64,000 bases of DNA. It comes from Roseateles sp. XES5 (lineage in GTDB: Bacteria > Pseudomonadota > Alphaproteobacteria > Rhizobiales > Rhizobiaceae). Each line of letters opens with the position of its first letter. Within the stretch, counting starts at the first letter, position 1. The notes beneath the pieces were generated by a model, which was not told the origin of the DNA, did not search any database, and saw only the letters and a program-made list of their open reading frames with translations. The translations under genes were made by a program, and so were the position numbers. Below are positions 17,915 through 27,831 of the stretch, in pieces. The stretch spans positions 1,533,501 to 1,597,500 of the forward strand of contig NZ_CP084752.1 in assembly GCF_020535545.1 (NCBI RefSeq). The letters are read 5' to 3'.

Positions 17915-19185
17915 CCCCTACGAGCGACACCGATCCCGGCGCCATCGACCTCATCGACGCCGAAGCCGACAGCGTGCCCGCGCCCGAGCCGCACCGGCCG
18001 CCGACACCGCTCGCGCGCTTCCTGCTCGGCGCCAGCCTCGTGCTCATCGCCTTCAATCTGCGCGTGGTCTTTTCCAGCGCCTCGGCGCTGCTGCCGGAAA
18101 TCCGCGACGTGCTCGGCCTTTCGCCCACGGGCGCAAGCCTCTTGACGACGCTGCCGGTCGTCTGCCTCGGCCTGTTCTCGCCGCTCGCCCCGCGCCTTGC
18201 CCAGCGCATCGGCACCGAGCGCACGCTGCTTGTCGTGGTCTTTCTGCTGGCGCTCGGCACGGCCCTGCGCGGCCTCTCCTCCATTCCGCTGCTCTTTCTC
18301 GGCACGGCGCTCGCCGGCGCCTGCATCGCGGTCGGCAATGTGCTGCTGCCCGGCCTCGTCAAGCGCGATTTCCCCGACAAGGCGGCGCTGATGACCGGCT
18401 GGTACACCATGGCGCTCTGCGCGGGCGCCGCCAGCGCCGCCGGCCTGACGTTGCCGCTGGAACACGCCCTCGGTGGCTCGCTGAACGGCGCGCTCGCCGC
18501 CTGGGCGCTGCCCGCGCTCGTCGTCGGCTTCCTCTGGCTGCCGCAGGTCCTGGCGACGCGCCGGCAGGCGAAGCGCACCGGCTTTCGCGTGGAAGGCCTC
18601 TTGCGCGACCGTCTCGCCTGGCACGTCACCTTCTTCATGGGCCTGCAATCGGCCCTCGCCTATTGCGTCTTCGGCTGGCTGGTGCCGATCCTGCGCGAAC
18701 GCGGCCTCGACGGCGTTACGGCCGGGGCCATCGTTTCCGTCTCGGTCATGGTGCAGGCCGGCTCCTGCCTTGTCGCGCCGCATCTTGCGGTGCGCGGCAA
18801 GGACCAGCGGCTGATCAACGTCACGCTTTGCGCCTTTGCCGTCGTGGCGCTGCTCGGCCTGCTCTTCGCGCCGCTGTGGTCGGTCTGGTTCTGGGCCGTG
18901 CTGCAGGGCATCGGCCAGGGCGGGCTGATCGCGGTGGCGATGACCGTCATCGTGCTGCGCACGCGCGACCCGCATGTCGCGGCGCATCTGTCCGGCATGG
19001 CGCAATGCGTCGGCTACCTGCTTGCCGCCGTCGGCCCGCTCGTCGTCGGCCTCATCCGCGGCTGGACCGGCAGCTTTGCCTGGAGCGCCGTGCTCATCGT
19101 GCTGCTCGGGCTTGGCGCGGCGGTCAACGGCTGGTTCGCCGGTCGGGCGCTCTACGTCAACGCCCGCACGGTCGAGACGTCCTGA
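17911..19185 (+). CDS. MFS transporter, CynX/NimT-like family
   Basis: 424-aa major facilitator with about 12 helices after a 45-residue Pro/Asp-rich cytoplasmic N-terminus. The first helix region IAFNLRVVFSSASALLPEIR and LLTTLPVVCLGLFSPLAPRL is typical of the CynX/NimT (cyanate/nitroimidazole) group. Translationally coupled to the GntR gene. Its 3' end overlaps the convergent cyclo-ligase gene by 34 bp. The family name does not reveal the substrate. Confidence 0.88.
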   Translation: MTPTSDTDPGAIDLIDAEADSVPAPEPHRPPTPLARFLLGASLVLIAFNLRVVFSSASALLPEIRDVLGLSPTGASLLTTLPVVCLGLFSPLAPRLAQRIGTERTLLVVVFLLALGTALRGLSSIPLLFLGTALAGACIAVGNVLLPGLVKRDFPDKAALMTGWYTMALCAGAASAAGLTLPLEHALGGSLNGALAAWALPALVVGFLWLPQVLATRRQAKRTGFRVEGLLRDRLAWHVTFFMGLQSALAYCVFGWLVPILRERGLDGVTAGAIVSVSVMVQAGSCLVAPHLAVRGKDQRLINVTLCAFAVVALLGLLFAPLWSVWFWAVLQGIGQGGLIAVAMTVIVLRTRDPHVAAHLSGMAQCVGYLLAAVGPLVVGLIRGWTGSFAWSAVLIVLLGLGAAVNGWFAGRALYVNARTVETS

Positions 19186-19853
19186 GGCCGCACCACACCG
19201 GTCTCCGTCACGATCAGGTCCATCGGGATATCGTGCATCTGCGGATAGATGGTTGCGATCCTCGCCGCGCTGGAGCCCACGCCGATGACGCGCGGCCTTG
19301 CCGGCAGCGCCGCCAGCGTCCGGTCGAAGAAGCCGCCGCCATAGCCGAGCCGGTAACAGGCGGGATCGAAGCCGACGACCGGCGCGATCACGATATCGGG
19401 CAGACAGGGCCTATGCGCCGCCGGCACCGGAATGTTCCAGACGCCACGCCCCAGCGCCTCGCCGGCCTGCCAGAGATGGAATTCGAGCGGACGGCCCTTC
19501 TCTACCACGACCGGCAGAGCGGTCTGCCCGCCGCGCGCGACGACCGCCTCCAGGAAGGGACGCAGGTCCGGCTCGCCGCGAAACGGCCAATAGGCGCTGA
19601 CGATACGCCCCGCGACATCGCCGATCTCGGCCAGCACGCCCGCCGCGATGGCCTCGCTTTCGGCGGCGCGCGTCTCTGCCGGCCCGGCAAGGCGCGCGGC
19701 GATAAGCCGTTCCCGCTCGGCCTTGCGCCAGCGGTTCACATCCGTCCAGGCCTGCAGGTCGAGCGGGCCGGGGAGCCCGGAATAGGCGGGGTCGACCTCG
19801 TGCAGGAAGCAGGCCGGCGAGGCGAAAGTGGCAGGGGTATCGTCATCGGCCAT
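19152..19853 (-). CDS. 5-formyltetrahydrofolate cyclo-ligase family protein
   Basis: ATP-dependent enzyme that converts 5-formyl-THF to 5,10-methenyl-THF, about 233 aa. Family signatures: WRKAERERLIAARL (N-terminal basic segment), SAYWPFRGEPDLRPFLEA, and the glycine-rich YRLGYGGGFFDRTLA motif. The N-terminal 35 residues before the core are longer than usual. Start at 19853 (ATG) after GGGAGGGA; a GTG one codon upstream is equivalent. The tail overlaps the MFS gene on the other strand. Confidence 0.85.
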   Translation of the reverse strand: MADDDTPATFASPACFLHEVDPAYSGLPGPLDLQAWTDVNRWRKAERERLIAARLAGPAETRAAESEAIAAGVLAEIGDVAGRIVSAYWPFRGEPDLRPFLEAVVARGGQTALPVVVEKGRPLEFHLWQAGEALGRGVWNIPVPAAHRPCLPDIVIAPVVGFDPACYRLGYGGGFFDRTLAALPARPRVIGVGSSAARIATIYPQMHDIPMDLIVTETGVVRPQDVSTVRALT

Positions 19854-19874
19854 CACGTCCCTCCCCGATGGGCT

Positions 19875-21041
19875 TCAGCAGGCCGAAAGGCCCGTTTCCA
19901 GCCCGGCCACGAGATCGTCGACATGTTCGAGCCCCACGGAAAGCCGCAGCAAGCCGTCGCCGATGCCGGCGCGCGCACGGGCATCGGCGCCCATGTCGAC
20001 ATGGGTCATCGTCGCCGGATGCGCCACCAGACTTTCGACGCCACCAAGCGATTCGGCCAGCGTGAAGATGCGCACCGCCCGCACGAAGCGCCGCACCGCC
20101 GGCACGCCGCCCGCAAGCTCGAAACTCATCATGGCACCGAATCCCCGCTGCTGTCTTGCGGCAAGCGCGTGGTCCGGATGGTCGGCAAGGCCGGGATAGT
20201 GCACGCGGGCGACGGCGGGGTGGGCGGCAAGCCGCTCCGCGACCGCCCGCGCATTGCGCTCCTGCCCGGCCATGCGGGCAAAGAGGGTGCGCAGGCCCCG
20301 GAGCGTCAGCCAGGAATCGAAGGGCGCGGCGATGGCGCCCGTCACGTTGGCCCAGCGCTTCAGCGCCCGGTCCTCCTCCGCATCGGCAGCGATCACCGCG
20401 CCGGCAATGACGTCCGAATGGCCGTTGAGGAACTTGGTGGTCGAATGCAGCACATAATCCGCCCCCAGTGACAGCGGCTTCTGCAAGGCCGGCGACAGGA
20501 AGGTGTTGTCGACGGCGACCTTCGCGCCCGTCGCCTTCGCAAGGGCCGAAAGGACGGCGATATCCACCACCCGCATCAGGGGATTGCTCGGCGTCTCGAT
20601 CATCACCAGCGCCGGATGATCCCAGAGCCGCGCCTTGAAGGCCTCGATATCCGACTGGTCCACCAGCCGCAGCTTGATCTGGCCGAGATCGGCGCGCGCC
20701 TTCAGGAGCCGCATCGTGCCGCCGTAGCAATCGTGCGGCGCCAGAACCACGCTGCCGACGGCAAGCCGGCTGACGAGAAGATCCACAGCGGCCATGCCGC
20801 TCGGCGTCAGCACCGCCCCGGCGCCGCCTTCCAGCCGGGCGATCGCCTCGCCGAGCAGGTCGCGCGTCGGATTGCCGACGCGGCCGTAGTCGTAGGCCCT
20901 CGGCGTATCGAAATCGGCGAATTCATAGGTGCTGGAAAGGTAGAGCGGCGGCGCGATCGCGCCAAAGGCGGTATCGCTCGCCACGCCATGCGCCGCCGCA
21001 ACGGTTTCCGGTTGAACTTCGTTCGCCGTTCGCTCGGACAT
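19875..21041 (-). CDS. Cys/Met-metabolism PLP enzyme (cystathionine gamma-synthase-like)
   Basis: 388-aa PLP-dependent enzyme of the transsulfuration family. The PLP lysine lies in HSTTKFLNGHSDVIAG; cofactor and substrate motifs AYDYGRVGNPTRDLL, LTPSGMAAVDLL, HDCYGGTMRLL, TPSNPLMRVVDI and ESLGGVESLVAHPA are intact. Family members act as cystathionine gamma-synthase, cystathionine gamma-lyase or methionine gamma-lyase and cannot be separated by eye. It is 21 bp upstream of the cyclo-ligase gene on the same strand. Ribosome site GAGGAG. No SAM-II riboswitch consensus recognised in the leader. Confidence 0.88.
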   Translation of the reverse strand: MSERTANEVQPETVAAAHGVASDTAFGAIAPPLYLSSTYEFADFDTPRAYDYGRVGNPTRDLLGEAIARLEGGAGAVLTPSGMAAVDLLVSRLAVGSVVLAPHDCYGGTMRLLKARADLGQIKLRLVDQSDIEAFKARLWDHPALVMIETPSNPLMRVVDIAVLSALAKATGAKVAVDNTFLSPALQKPLSLGADYVLHSTTKFLNGHSDVIAGAVIAADAEEDRALKRWANVTGAIAAPFDSWLTLRGLRTLFARMAGQERNARAVAERLAAHPAVARVHYPGLADHPDHALAARQQRGFGAMMSFELAGGVPAVRRFVRAVRIFTLAESLGGVESLVAHPATMTHVDMGADARARAGIGDGLLRLSVGLEHVDDLVAGLETGLSAC

Positions 21042-21162
21042 CGATGCTGCTCCTCATGTTACGCGAGGAAAATGGCGGGGATGCTCATCCCTGACAAATG
21101 AATTCTATTGCCGCCACGGTGCAAGAATTTTGCAGTCAAAGCGGAGGGCAAGACGGCCGTGG

Positions 21163-21507
21163 TCACGTGCGCACCAGCACATCGGCCAGCACGGCGGCAT
21201 GGTTGAAGTCGCGGTTGCGCGAGCCGTAAAGCAGGGTCACCGGGCCCGCCTTGGCGCGGGCGCGAAGGTCCTCCACCGCCGGATTGTCCTTCAGCTCCGC
21301 GCGATAGCGATCCTGGAATTCCGCCCAGCGCTCCGGCCGGTGATCGAACCACTTGCGCAGCTCGGTGCTGGGCGCAACCTCCTTCGCCCATTCGTCGAAG
21401 GCGGCCTTTTCTTTGGAGATGCCGCGCGGCCAGAGCCGGTCGACGAGGATGCGCGCGCCATCGTTCTCCTCCGGCGCGTCATAGACGCGCTTGATGTGCA
21501 CGGACAT
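21163..21507 (-). CDS. DUF488-family protein (YeaO-like)
   Basis: 114-aa cytosolic protein of unknown biochemical function. Begins MSVHIKRVYDAPEENDGARILVDRLWPRG; DRLWPRG(I/V)SKE and LLYGSRNRDFNHAAVL are family hallmarks, with a conserved Arg/Trp-rich face. It lies 3 bp after the carbonic anhydrase gene on the same strand, so it is very likely cotranscribed with it. Confidence 0.9.
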   Translation of the reverse strand: MSVHIKRVYDAPEENDGARILVDRLWPRGISKEKAAFDEWAKEVAPSTELRKWFDHRPERWAEFQDRYRAELKDNPAVEDLRARAKAGPVTLLYGSRNRDFNHAAVLADVLVRT

Positions 21508-21510
21508 GGC

Positions 21511-22107
21511 CTAGCCTCCCCTGACACCCCTTACCGTGCATTTGAGATCAGAAAGCAGCCCGTCCTGCAAGCCGTAGACCCAGCCGTGCACGGCGACGTC
21601 CTTGCCGGCCTGCCAGGCGGCCTGCAGGGTCGGCGTACGGGCAAGGCGCTCGACCTGTGCGGCGACGGAGGCCTCGCAGAGCCGGTCGAGGTCGGCATCG
21701 CTCCAGCATTCCCGGCACGAAAACTGCCGGTCCGCCACGTCGCGGACGGGCTGCAGCCAATGGTCGATCAACCCGAAGCGTTCGCCGCTGACGGCCGCGC
21801 GGATGCCGCCGCAACCATAGTGCCCGCAGATGATAATGTGCTTCACGCCGAGCTGGTGCACGGCATATTCGACCACCGAGAGCATGTTGAGGTCGGCCGG
21901 GTGGATGAGGTTGGCGACATTGCGATGCACGAAAACCTCGCCCGGCTCCAGCCCGGCGATCACATTGGCCGGCACGCGGCTGTCGGAACAGCCGATCCAG
22001 AGATAATCCGGTTGCTGAAGCGTCGACAGGCGCTCGAAATAGTCCGCCTTCTCCGCCTTGCGCTCGGCGGACCAGGCCTTGTTGCGGACGAAAAGATCTT
22101 CGATCAT
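21511..22107 (-). CDS. beta-class carbonic anhydrase
   Basis: 198-aa zinc enzyme interconverting CO2 and bicarbonate. Zinc ligands and catalytic Asp/Arg in WIGCSDSRVPA, and the second ligand pair in IIICGHYGCGG. Start at 22107 opens the canonical MIEDLFVRNKAW; an open frame to 22314 upstream is not protein-like. Probably shares an operon with the DUF488 gene. May supply bicarbonate to carboxylases; no regulatory signal recognised. Confidence 0.93.
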   Translation of the reverse strand: MIEDLFVRNKAWSAERKAEKADYFERLSTLQQPDYLWIGCSDSRVPANVIAGLEPGEVFVHRNVANLIHPADLNMLSVVEYAVHQLGVKHIIICGHYGCGGIRAAVSGERFGLIDHWLQPVRDVADRQFSCRECWSDADLDRLCEASVAAQVERLARTPTLQAAWQAGKDVAVHGWVYGLQDGLLSDLKCTVRGVRGG

Positions 22108-22466
22108 GACAGGGCTCCGCTTGTAAGGGACATGCGAGCTATCTGCCCGCACCTGGCGTCTGTCAAACCGGCAGTCCGTCGCAGGGGCGGCGTTCGGCCG
22201 CGCCCCCGATGGGGCTGCTTGACTTTCCCCGCCCCCTCCCCCCATCATAGGCGCATGATGACGACGCACGACTTTGCCCGATTTCTGAAACGGTTGTTTC
22301 CTCTCGCAGGACACTAGCCCCTCGGCTTGGTCGCGTCGCGCCCCGGCCGTGGGGCGATAGCGGTTCCGTCATTTTCGAGAACCGCGCCGGAATTGCGCGA
22401 CATCCTTTCCCAAGTTTTCCGATTTCTGCGCGCCCTCGGGGCCGTAAGAACCCGTGCGAGGTTTCC

Positions 22467-22892
22467 ATGACCGCCATCAAGACCAAGGGCCGCCTGCCCA
22501 CCATCACCATCGCCCGTTCCGAACACGCGCGCCTTTCCAACCTCGCCGACATGCTGGCCGAGCGCGATCCGCACGCCGCCGAGCAGCTCGCCGTCGAACT
22601 CGACCGCGCCAAGGTGGTCGACGATGCGCGCATGGCGCCGGGTGTCATGCGCATCGGTTCCATTGCCGAATTCCAGATCGACGACGAGCCGCCGCAGACC
22701 GCCGAACTCGTCTTCCCCAAGGACGCCGATATCTCCCGCCAGCGCATTTCCGTGCTGACGCCGGTCGGCGCGGCGCTGATCGGTCTTTCCGCCGGCCAGT
22801 CCATCGAATGGGCCGCGCGCGACGGCCGGGTGCGCCGTCTCAGCGTCATCGCGGTGCGGGATGCCGCGCCGGACGCCGCCCGCGCCTCCTGA
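22467..22892 (+). CDS. rnk: Rnk-like nucleoside-diphosphate kinase regulator (GreA/GreB C-terminal fold)
   Basis: 141-aa protein. After a helical N-terminus (ITIARSEHARLSNLADMLAERDPHAAEQLAVELDRA) comes the GreA/GreB C-terminal FKBP-like domain (GSIAEFQIDDEPPQTAELVF, RISVLTPVGAALIGLSAGQSIEW). This is the Rnk layout: an RNA-polymerase secondary-channel binder lacking the long GreA coiled coil. It is followed 172 bp downstream by a second, more divergent protein of the same type. Confidence 0.85.
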   Translation: MTAIKTKGRLPTITIARSEHARLSNLADMLAERDPHAAEQLAVELDRAKVVDDARMAPGVMRIGSIAEFQIDDEPPQTAELVFPKDADISRQRISVLTPVGAALIGLSAGQSIEWAARDGRVRRLSVIAVRDAAPDAARAS

Positions 22893-23064
22893 GGTTCCCG
22901 TCGATGAAATTCCTGTCCTTCTCCCTGTCCGGCTCTCCGTCCGGGCGCATCGGAGGCTGCCTCGTCGCAGGATCGTGACCCCCTGCGCCGCGCGTGCGGC
23001 CAGGGGGCTTTTCCGCCACGACCCGAGGACGCCCGCCGGACGGTGGGAAGGATGGAGATTGACG

Positions 23065-23577
23065 ATGGGACGGGAAACCGGACTGCTCACGGCACGCGAC
23101 GGCTACGTGCTGGACAAGATGTTTGCCGACTGGCCGCCGCTGACGGAGGAATGGCTGGCGCTCCTGACGCGCAAGTGCGCGCTCGCCCGCATGCCGGCGG
23201 ATGCGCCGGCCCCGGCCGGCCTTGCGGCGATCGACACGCGCGTCGCCTTCCGCTGCGCAAGCGGGCTCACCGATGCCCGCACGCTCTGCCTGCCCGGCAC
23301 CTATGTGCCCGGCAGCGCCTTCCTGCCGATCACCACCTTCTATGGTCTCGCGCTTCTCGGTCTTCGCGAGGGCGAGGCCATCGGCTTCGACCGCCCGGAG
23401 GGGCGGCGCGACTGGATCGTGCTGGAAAAGGTGCTCTTCCGGCCGGCGGCCGGAAAGGTCGGCGAAGACCCAGTGCGCCCGTCCTTCCGCCTGATCGCCG
23501 GCGGGCTCGAAGAGCGCGCCTTTGCCCCCGCCAACGAAAACGGCCCCGGACAGGGTCCGGGGCCGTCCGCCGCCTGA
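23065..23577 (+). CDS. divergent GreA/Rnk-like protein
   Basis: 170-aa protein starting MGRETGLLTARDGYVLDKMF after a GGAG ribosome site. The middle (VAFRCASGLTDARTLCLPG, then FLPITTFYGLALLGLREGEAIGFDR) parallels the C-terminal domain of the Rnk-like protein upstream, but helices and charged residues differ and an extra C-terminal strand (WIVLEKVLF) follows. The last residues (NGPGQGPGPSAA) are encoded by a hairpin that doubles as a terminator for the convergent gdhA. Tandem duplication and divergence of rnk is the likely origin; function unknown. Confidence 0.75.
   Translation: MGRETGLLTARDGYVLDKMFADWPPLTEEWLALLTRKCALARMPADAPAPAGLAAIDTRVAFRCASGLTDARTLCLPGTYVPGSAFLPITTFYGLALLGLREGEAIGFDRPEGRRDWIVLEKVLFRPAAGKVGEDPVRPSFRLIAGGLEERAFAPANENGPGQGPGPSAA
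23540..23566 (-). terminator. terminator embedded in a coding sequence
   Basis: Perfect 12-bp stem ACGGCCCCGGAC / GTCCGGGGCCGT with a 3-nt loop, followed on the minus strand by TTTTCG. It lies inside the last codons of the plus-strand gene and 25 bp past the gdhA stop. Confidence 0.75.
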
Positions 23578-23590
23578 GCGGATCGGTGGA

Positions 23591-24967
<1,377 letters not shown>

Positions 24968-25035
24968 CTATGGTTCCTGATAATCGGGCCGCCGGTCTGG
25001 CGCCGGCCGGCCCCTGTGACATCGTCCGGGCATCG

Positions 25036-26184
25036 TCAGATACCCTGCCCGTGGCCGCTCATCAGGCCGGCGGGCAAGCCGGTCTGGGAGAGGCTTTTGG
25101 CAAGCGTGGCCAGAAGATCGGTCTGGGAGATGATGCCGACGACGCGACGCGCCTCGTCGATCACCACCACCGCATGGATCGTGCCGTCCGTCAGGCGCGG
25201 CAGAAGGCCGATCGCCGGGTCGGAGGGGTTTGCCGTCGCCGCTTCGGAGATCGGCAGATGCGCGGCGGGCGCCATTGCGGCCAGTTCGCGCAGGCCCACC
25301 GTTCCGGCGAGCCGCCCCTCGCCGTCGAGCACCGGCAGCGTGCGGATGTCGTGGTCGAGCAACTGTGCGCGCGCCATGTCGGCGGTCGCGTCCAGCGGCA
25401 CCGTCACCACGTCGCGCGACATGATATCGGCGCAGGTCAGGTCGCCGCGCTGGCGCAGCAGCGCCTGCAGTTCGACCTGGCGCAGCAGCGCGTCGAGGTC
25501 GGCGCGGCTGATGTCGAGCGTTTCGTTGAGGTTCGCGACGGCCGCGTCGATGTCGTCCGTATTGAAGCCGACACGGAAGGCCGCCGGCGGATCGGCCGTC
25601 TTGTGCGTGTTGACGGGCGCAACGGCCTGGCGATGCGGATATTGCCGGCCGGAAAGCTTGTGGAAGAGGATACCGACGCCGACGAGCAGCAGCGAATTGA
25701 TCGCAACCGGCACGAAGGGGAACCAGAAACCGGCGCGCGCGACCGCCGCCCCGCCGATGACGGCGGTGAGCGCCGCCGCGCCCCCCGGCGGATGCAGCGA
25801 GCGGGTCAGCGACATGGCGAGAATGGCCAGCGCGACCGCAAGCCCGATGGCGAGCGCCGGATCGGTGACGAAGGTCGTGACCGTCACGCCGACGAGGGCG
25901 GAAATCGTGTTGCCGCCGACGATGGACCAGGGCTGGGCGAGCGGACTGGCGGGAACGGCGAAGAGCAGGACCGCGGAGGCGCCGATGGGCGCGACGATCA
26001 GCGGGAGATGCGGGTCGTTGCCCATGACGAGGCCGCAGACGAAGCCGGTGAGGCAAATGCCGATCAGGGCTCCGAGGCAGCCGATCAGGCGTTCCTTGAG
26101 CGTGGCGCCGGCGAGAATGGGAGTGAACAGCCGGAATTTGGACAGAATGCCCGATTTCTGGGCATCATGTTGAGACGGGGCCAC
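25036..26184 (-). CDS. HPP-family membrane protein with tandem CBS domains
   Basis: About 382 aa. N-terminal HPP domain (residues about 15-180) with five hydrophobic helices and the motif SLHPPGGAAALTAVIGG that names the family; HPP proteins have been implicated in nitrite transport across plastid membranes. The C-terminal half carries two CBS motifs (CADIMSRDVVTVPLDATADMARAQL and IHAVVVIDEARRVVGIISQTDLLATL) that usually bind adenine nucleotides. No ATG lies near the start. GTG at 26184 with AGGA upstream is preferred over TTG at 26199. Confidence 0.85.
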   Translation of the reverse strand: MAPSQHDAQKSGILSKFRLFTPILAGATLKERLIGCLGALIGICLTGFVCGLVMGNDPHLPLIVAPIGASAVLLFAVPASPLAQPWSIVGGNTISALVGVTVTTFVTDPALAIGLAVALAILAMSLTRSLHPPGGAAALTAVIGGAAVARAGFWFPFVPVAINSLLLVGVGILFHKLSGRQYPHRQAVAPVNTHKTADPPAAFRVGFNTDDIDAAVANLNETLDISRADLDALLRQVELQALLRQRGDLTCADIMSRDVVTVPLDATADMARAQLLDHDIRTLPVLDGEGRLAGTVGLRELAAMAPAAHLPISEAATANPSDPAIGLLPRLTDGTIHAVVVIDEARRVVGIISQTDLLATLAKSLSQTGLPAGLMSGHGQGI

Positions 26185-26446
26185 GATGATCCTGATCAAA
26201 AAAAGGCAGATGATTATTCCGGAGGCTTATGTGCCTATCGCGCCCAGCACGCAAGGGTGCATCGGGAAGATTCTGTTTTGCCTAGGAGGTGCGGAAAGAG
26301 GCCGCGCACCAGCGGCAAGATCGACCGGAAGAAGAGGCGGCCCGGCCGACTTGCAACGCCACGAAAAGTAACCTTAAGTTTATTTTCTCCATCAATGCGC
26401 AATCTTTTGGAGTATGTTTTCCAAGACGCACGATGGGGGAAACCGC

Positions 26447-27583
26447 ATGAACGCTCGCCGATACGAGGCCCTCGATAGCTGGCGCGGCCTTTGCGCCTGC
26501 ATGGTCGCCCTGTTTCATTTCAACGTCTTCAGCCACATTCAATCGGCGGGAATCGTTCGCAACGCCTACCTCTTCGTGGATTTCTTCTTCGTGCTCAGCG
26601 GCTTCGTGATCGCCGCGAACTATCAGGCGCGTCTGATGCAGGGCTTCGGCCCCGGCCGGTTCCTGTTCCTGCGGCTCGGACGCATCTATCCCCTTCACCT
26701 CGTCACCATGCTGCTGTTCATTCCCATCGATATCGCCAAGGACGGGGCAAGCCCGGAGATTCTGCATGCCATCGTGACGAATGCACTCTTGCTTCAAGGC
26801 ACGGGCATCAATTCCGCCCTGTGGCTGAATTTTCCAAGCTGGAGCATCAGCGCCGAGTTCGGCGCCTATGTCGTCTTTACCCTGATCACGCTTTGGCTCG
26901 GATCAAGGATGCTGCCCTGGCTCGTGATCGCGGTTGTCGGCGCCGCCGCGCTGGTGCTGCTCAGCCCGAACAGGATGGATTCGACCTACGACTACGGCCT
27001 CGTTCGCTGTCTCTACGGTTTCGCGCTCGGCGTCGTGAGCTTCCACCTGCGCGCGCTGTTCGCCGTTCTCGACAAACCCCTCGGCCGCCGCACCGATACG
27101 CTGATCGAGGGCGCGGCCGTCGTCCTGCTCTGCCTGTGCCTTGCTGCGCTCGACGGGCACAGCACCGTGGCGGTGGCGACGCCTGTGCTGTTCACCGGCA
27201 TGGTCCTGCTCTTCGCCCGCGAGAAAGGGCGTGTCAGCGACGCGTTGAAAGTCCGGCCAATGCTGGTGATCGGCGCGCTGTCCTATTCGATCTACATGGT
27301 GCACGCGCTCGTGCGCGCCGTCGCCCGGGCGCTCGCCATGGTGCTGGAAAAAACGACGGGCCTTTCCTTCTTCGTGGACCTGCCGGTTCTCGTGAATGGC
27401 AAGGCGCCGCGCCCGTTGTCCATCGACGGTTCGCTCTGGCTTGGCGATGCGTTGCAGGTCGTCATGCTCGCGGCGACCGTCGCCCTTGCCGTGCTGACCT
27501 TCCGCTATATCGAGGAGCCGGGTCGGCTGTGGAGCCGCAATGCCCGCCTGCCTGCGCTCGGCCCGGCCTCCAGCAGCGCCTGA
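26447..27583 (+). CDS. acyltransferase family 3 (OafA/YrhL-type) membrane protein
   Basis: 378-aa inner-membrane O-acyltransferase with about ten helices. Catalytic-site features of the family: ALDSWRGLCACMVALFHF with the conserved His, FFFVLSGFVI, and FLRLGRIYPLHLVTML with the conserved Arg/Tyr. Such enzymes acetylate or succinylate surface glycans or lipids. Start at 26447 (MNARRYEALD). It stands alone between an AT-richer leader (26200-26446, nothing else seen) and tRNA-Leu. Lower GC in the leader may mark a later arrival, but the gene itself is not clearly foreign. Confidence 0.88.
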   Translation: MNARRYEALDSWRGLCACMVALFHFNVFSHIQSAGIVRNAYLFVDFFFVLSGFVIAANYQARLMQGFGPGRFLFLRLGRIYPLHLVTMLLFIPIDIAKDGASPEILHAIVTNALLLQGTGINSALWLNFPSWSISAEFGAYVVFTLITLWLGSRMLPWLVIAVVGAAALVLLSPNRMDSTYDYGLVRCLYGFALGVVSFHLRALFAVLDKPLGRRTDTLIEGAAVVLLCLCLAALDGHSTVAVATPVLFTGMVLLFAREKGRVSDALKVRPMLVIGALSYSIYMVHALVRAVARALAMVLEKTTGLSFFVDLPVLVNGKAPRPLSIDGSLWLGDALQVVMLAATVALAVLTFRYIEEPGRLWSRNARLPALGPASSSA

Positions 27584-27601
27584 CGGAAAACGCGCAAAGA
27601 A

Positions 27602-27623
27602 AAAGCCCGGAAAACCGGGCTTT
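27602..27623. terminator. bidirectional terminator, acyltransferase / tRNA-Leu
   Basis: Stem AAAGCCCGG / CCGGGCTTT with AAAA loop. A T run follows on the minus strand (for the tRNA) and TTCTT on the plus strand (for the acyltransferase). Confidence 0.75.
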
Positions 27624-27653
27624 CTTGGCTGTTAAGACAGCCATACGGAAACT

Positions 27654-27738
27654 TGGTGCCCAGAAGAGGACTCGAACCTCCACGCCTCGCGGCACAGGTA
27701 CCTGAAACCTGCGCGTCTACCAATTCCGCCATCTGGGC
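27654..27738 (-). tRNA. tRNA-Leu (anticodon CAG)
   Basis: 85-nt tRNA read on the minus strand: acceptor GCCCAGA pairs TCTGGGC, D arm with GGTAGA, anticodon stem CAGGT/ACCTG around loop TTCAGGT (anticodon CAG, codon CTG), a long class II variable arm, T arm GGAGG-TTCGAGT-CCTCT, discriminator A and encoded CCA. No integrated element or attachment-site duplication is seen next to it. Confidence 0.95.
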
Positions 27739-27831
27739 GACGGAGAGCGATGTAGAAGGACCGCCCTCCGGTGTCAACAGGCTTTTTGAAGTTTTCGCAA
27801 CAGCTTGGCGAAAACTTTTACCGACGGGTCG

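Noticed and set aside
17766..20471. 901-codon plus-strand open frame
   Set aside because: Crosses the MFS gene and two antisense genes in wrong frames; no ribosome site.
21042..21162. Possible SAM-II riboswitch before the Cys/Met PLP enzyme
   Set aside because: A short GGGATG-AGC-ATCCC hairpin exists, but the conserved SAM-II core bases are not present.
22904..22978. 24-codon mini-ORF MKFLSFSLSGSPSGRIGG between the Rnk-like genes
   Set aside because: No ribosome-binding site and no conserved features visible.
27654..27738. tRNA-Leu as an integration site of a mobile island
   Set aside because: No duplicated tRNA 3' end, integrase or foreign block next to it.
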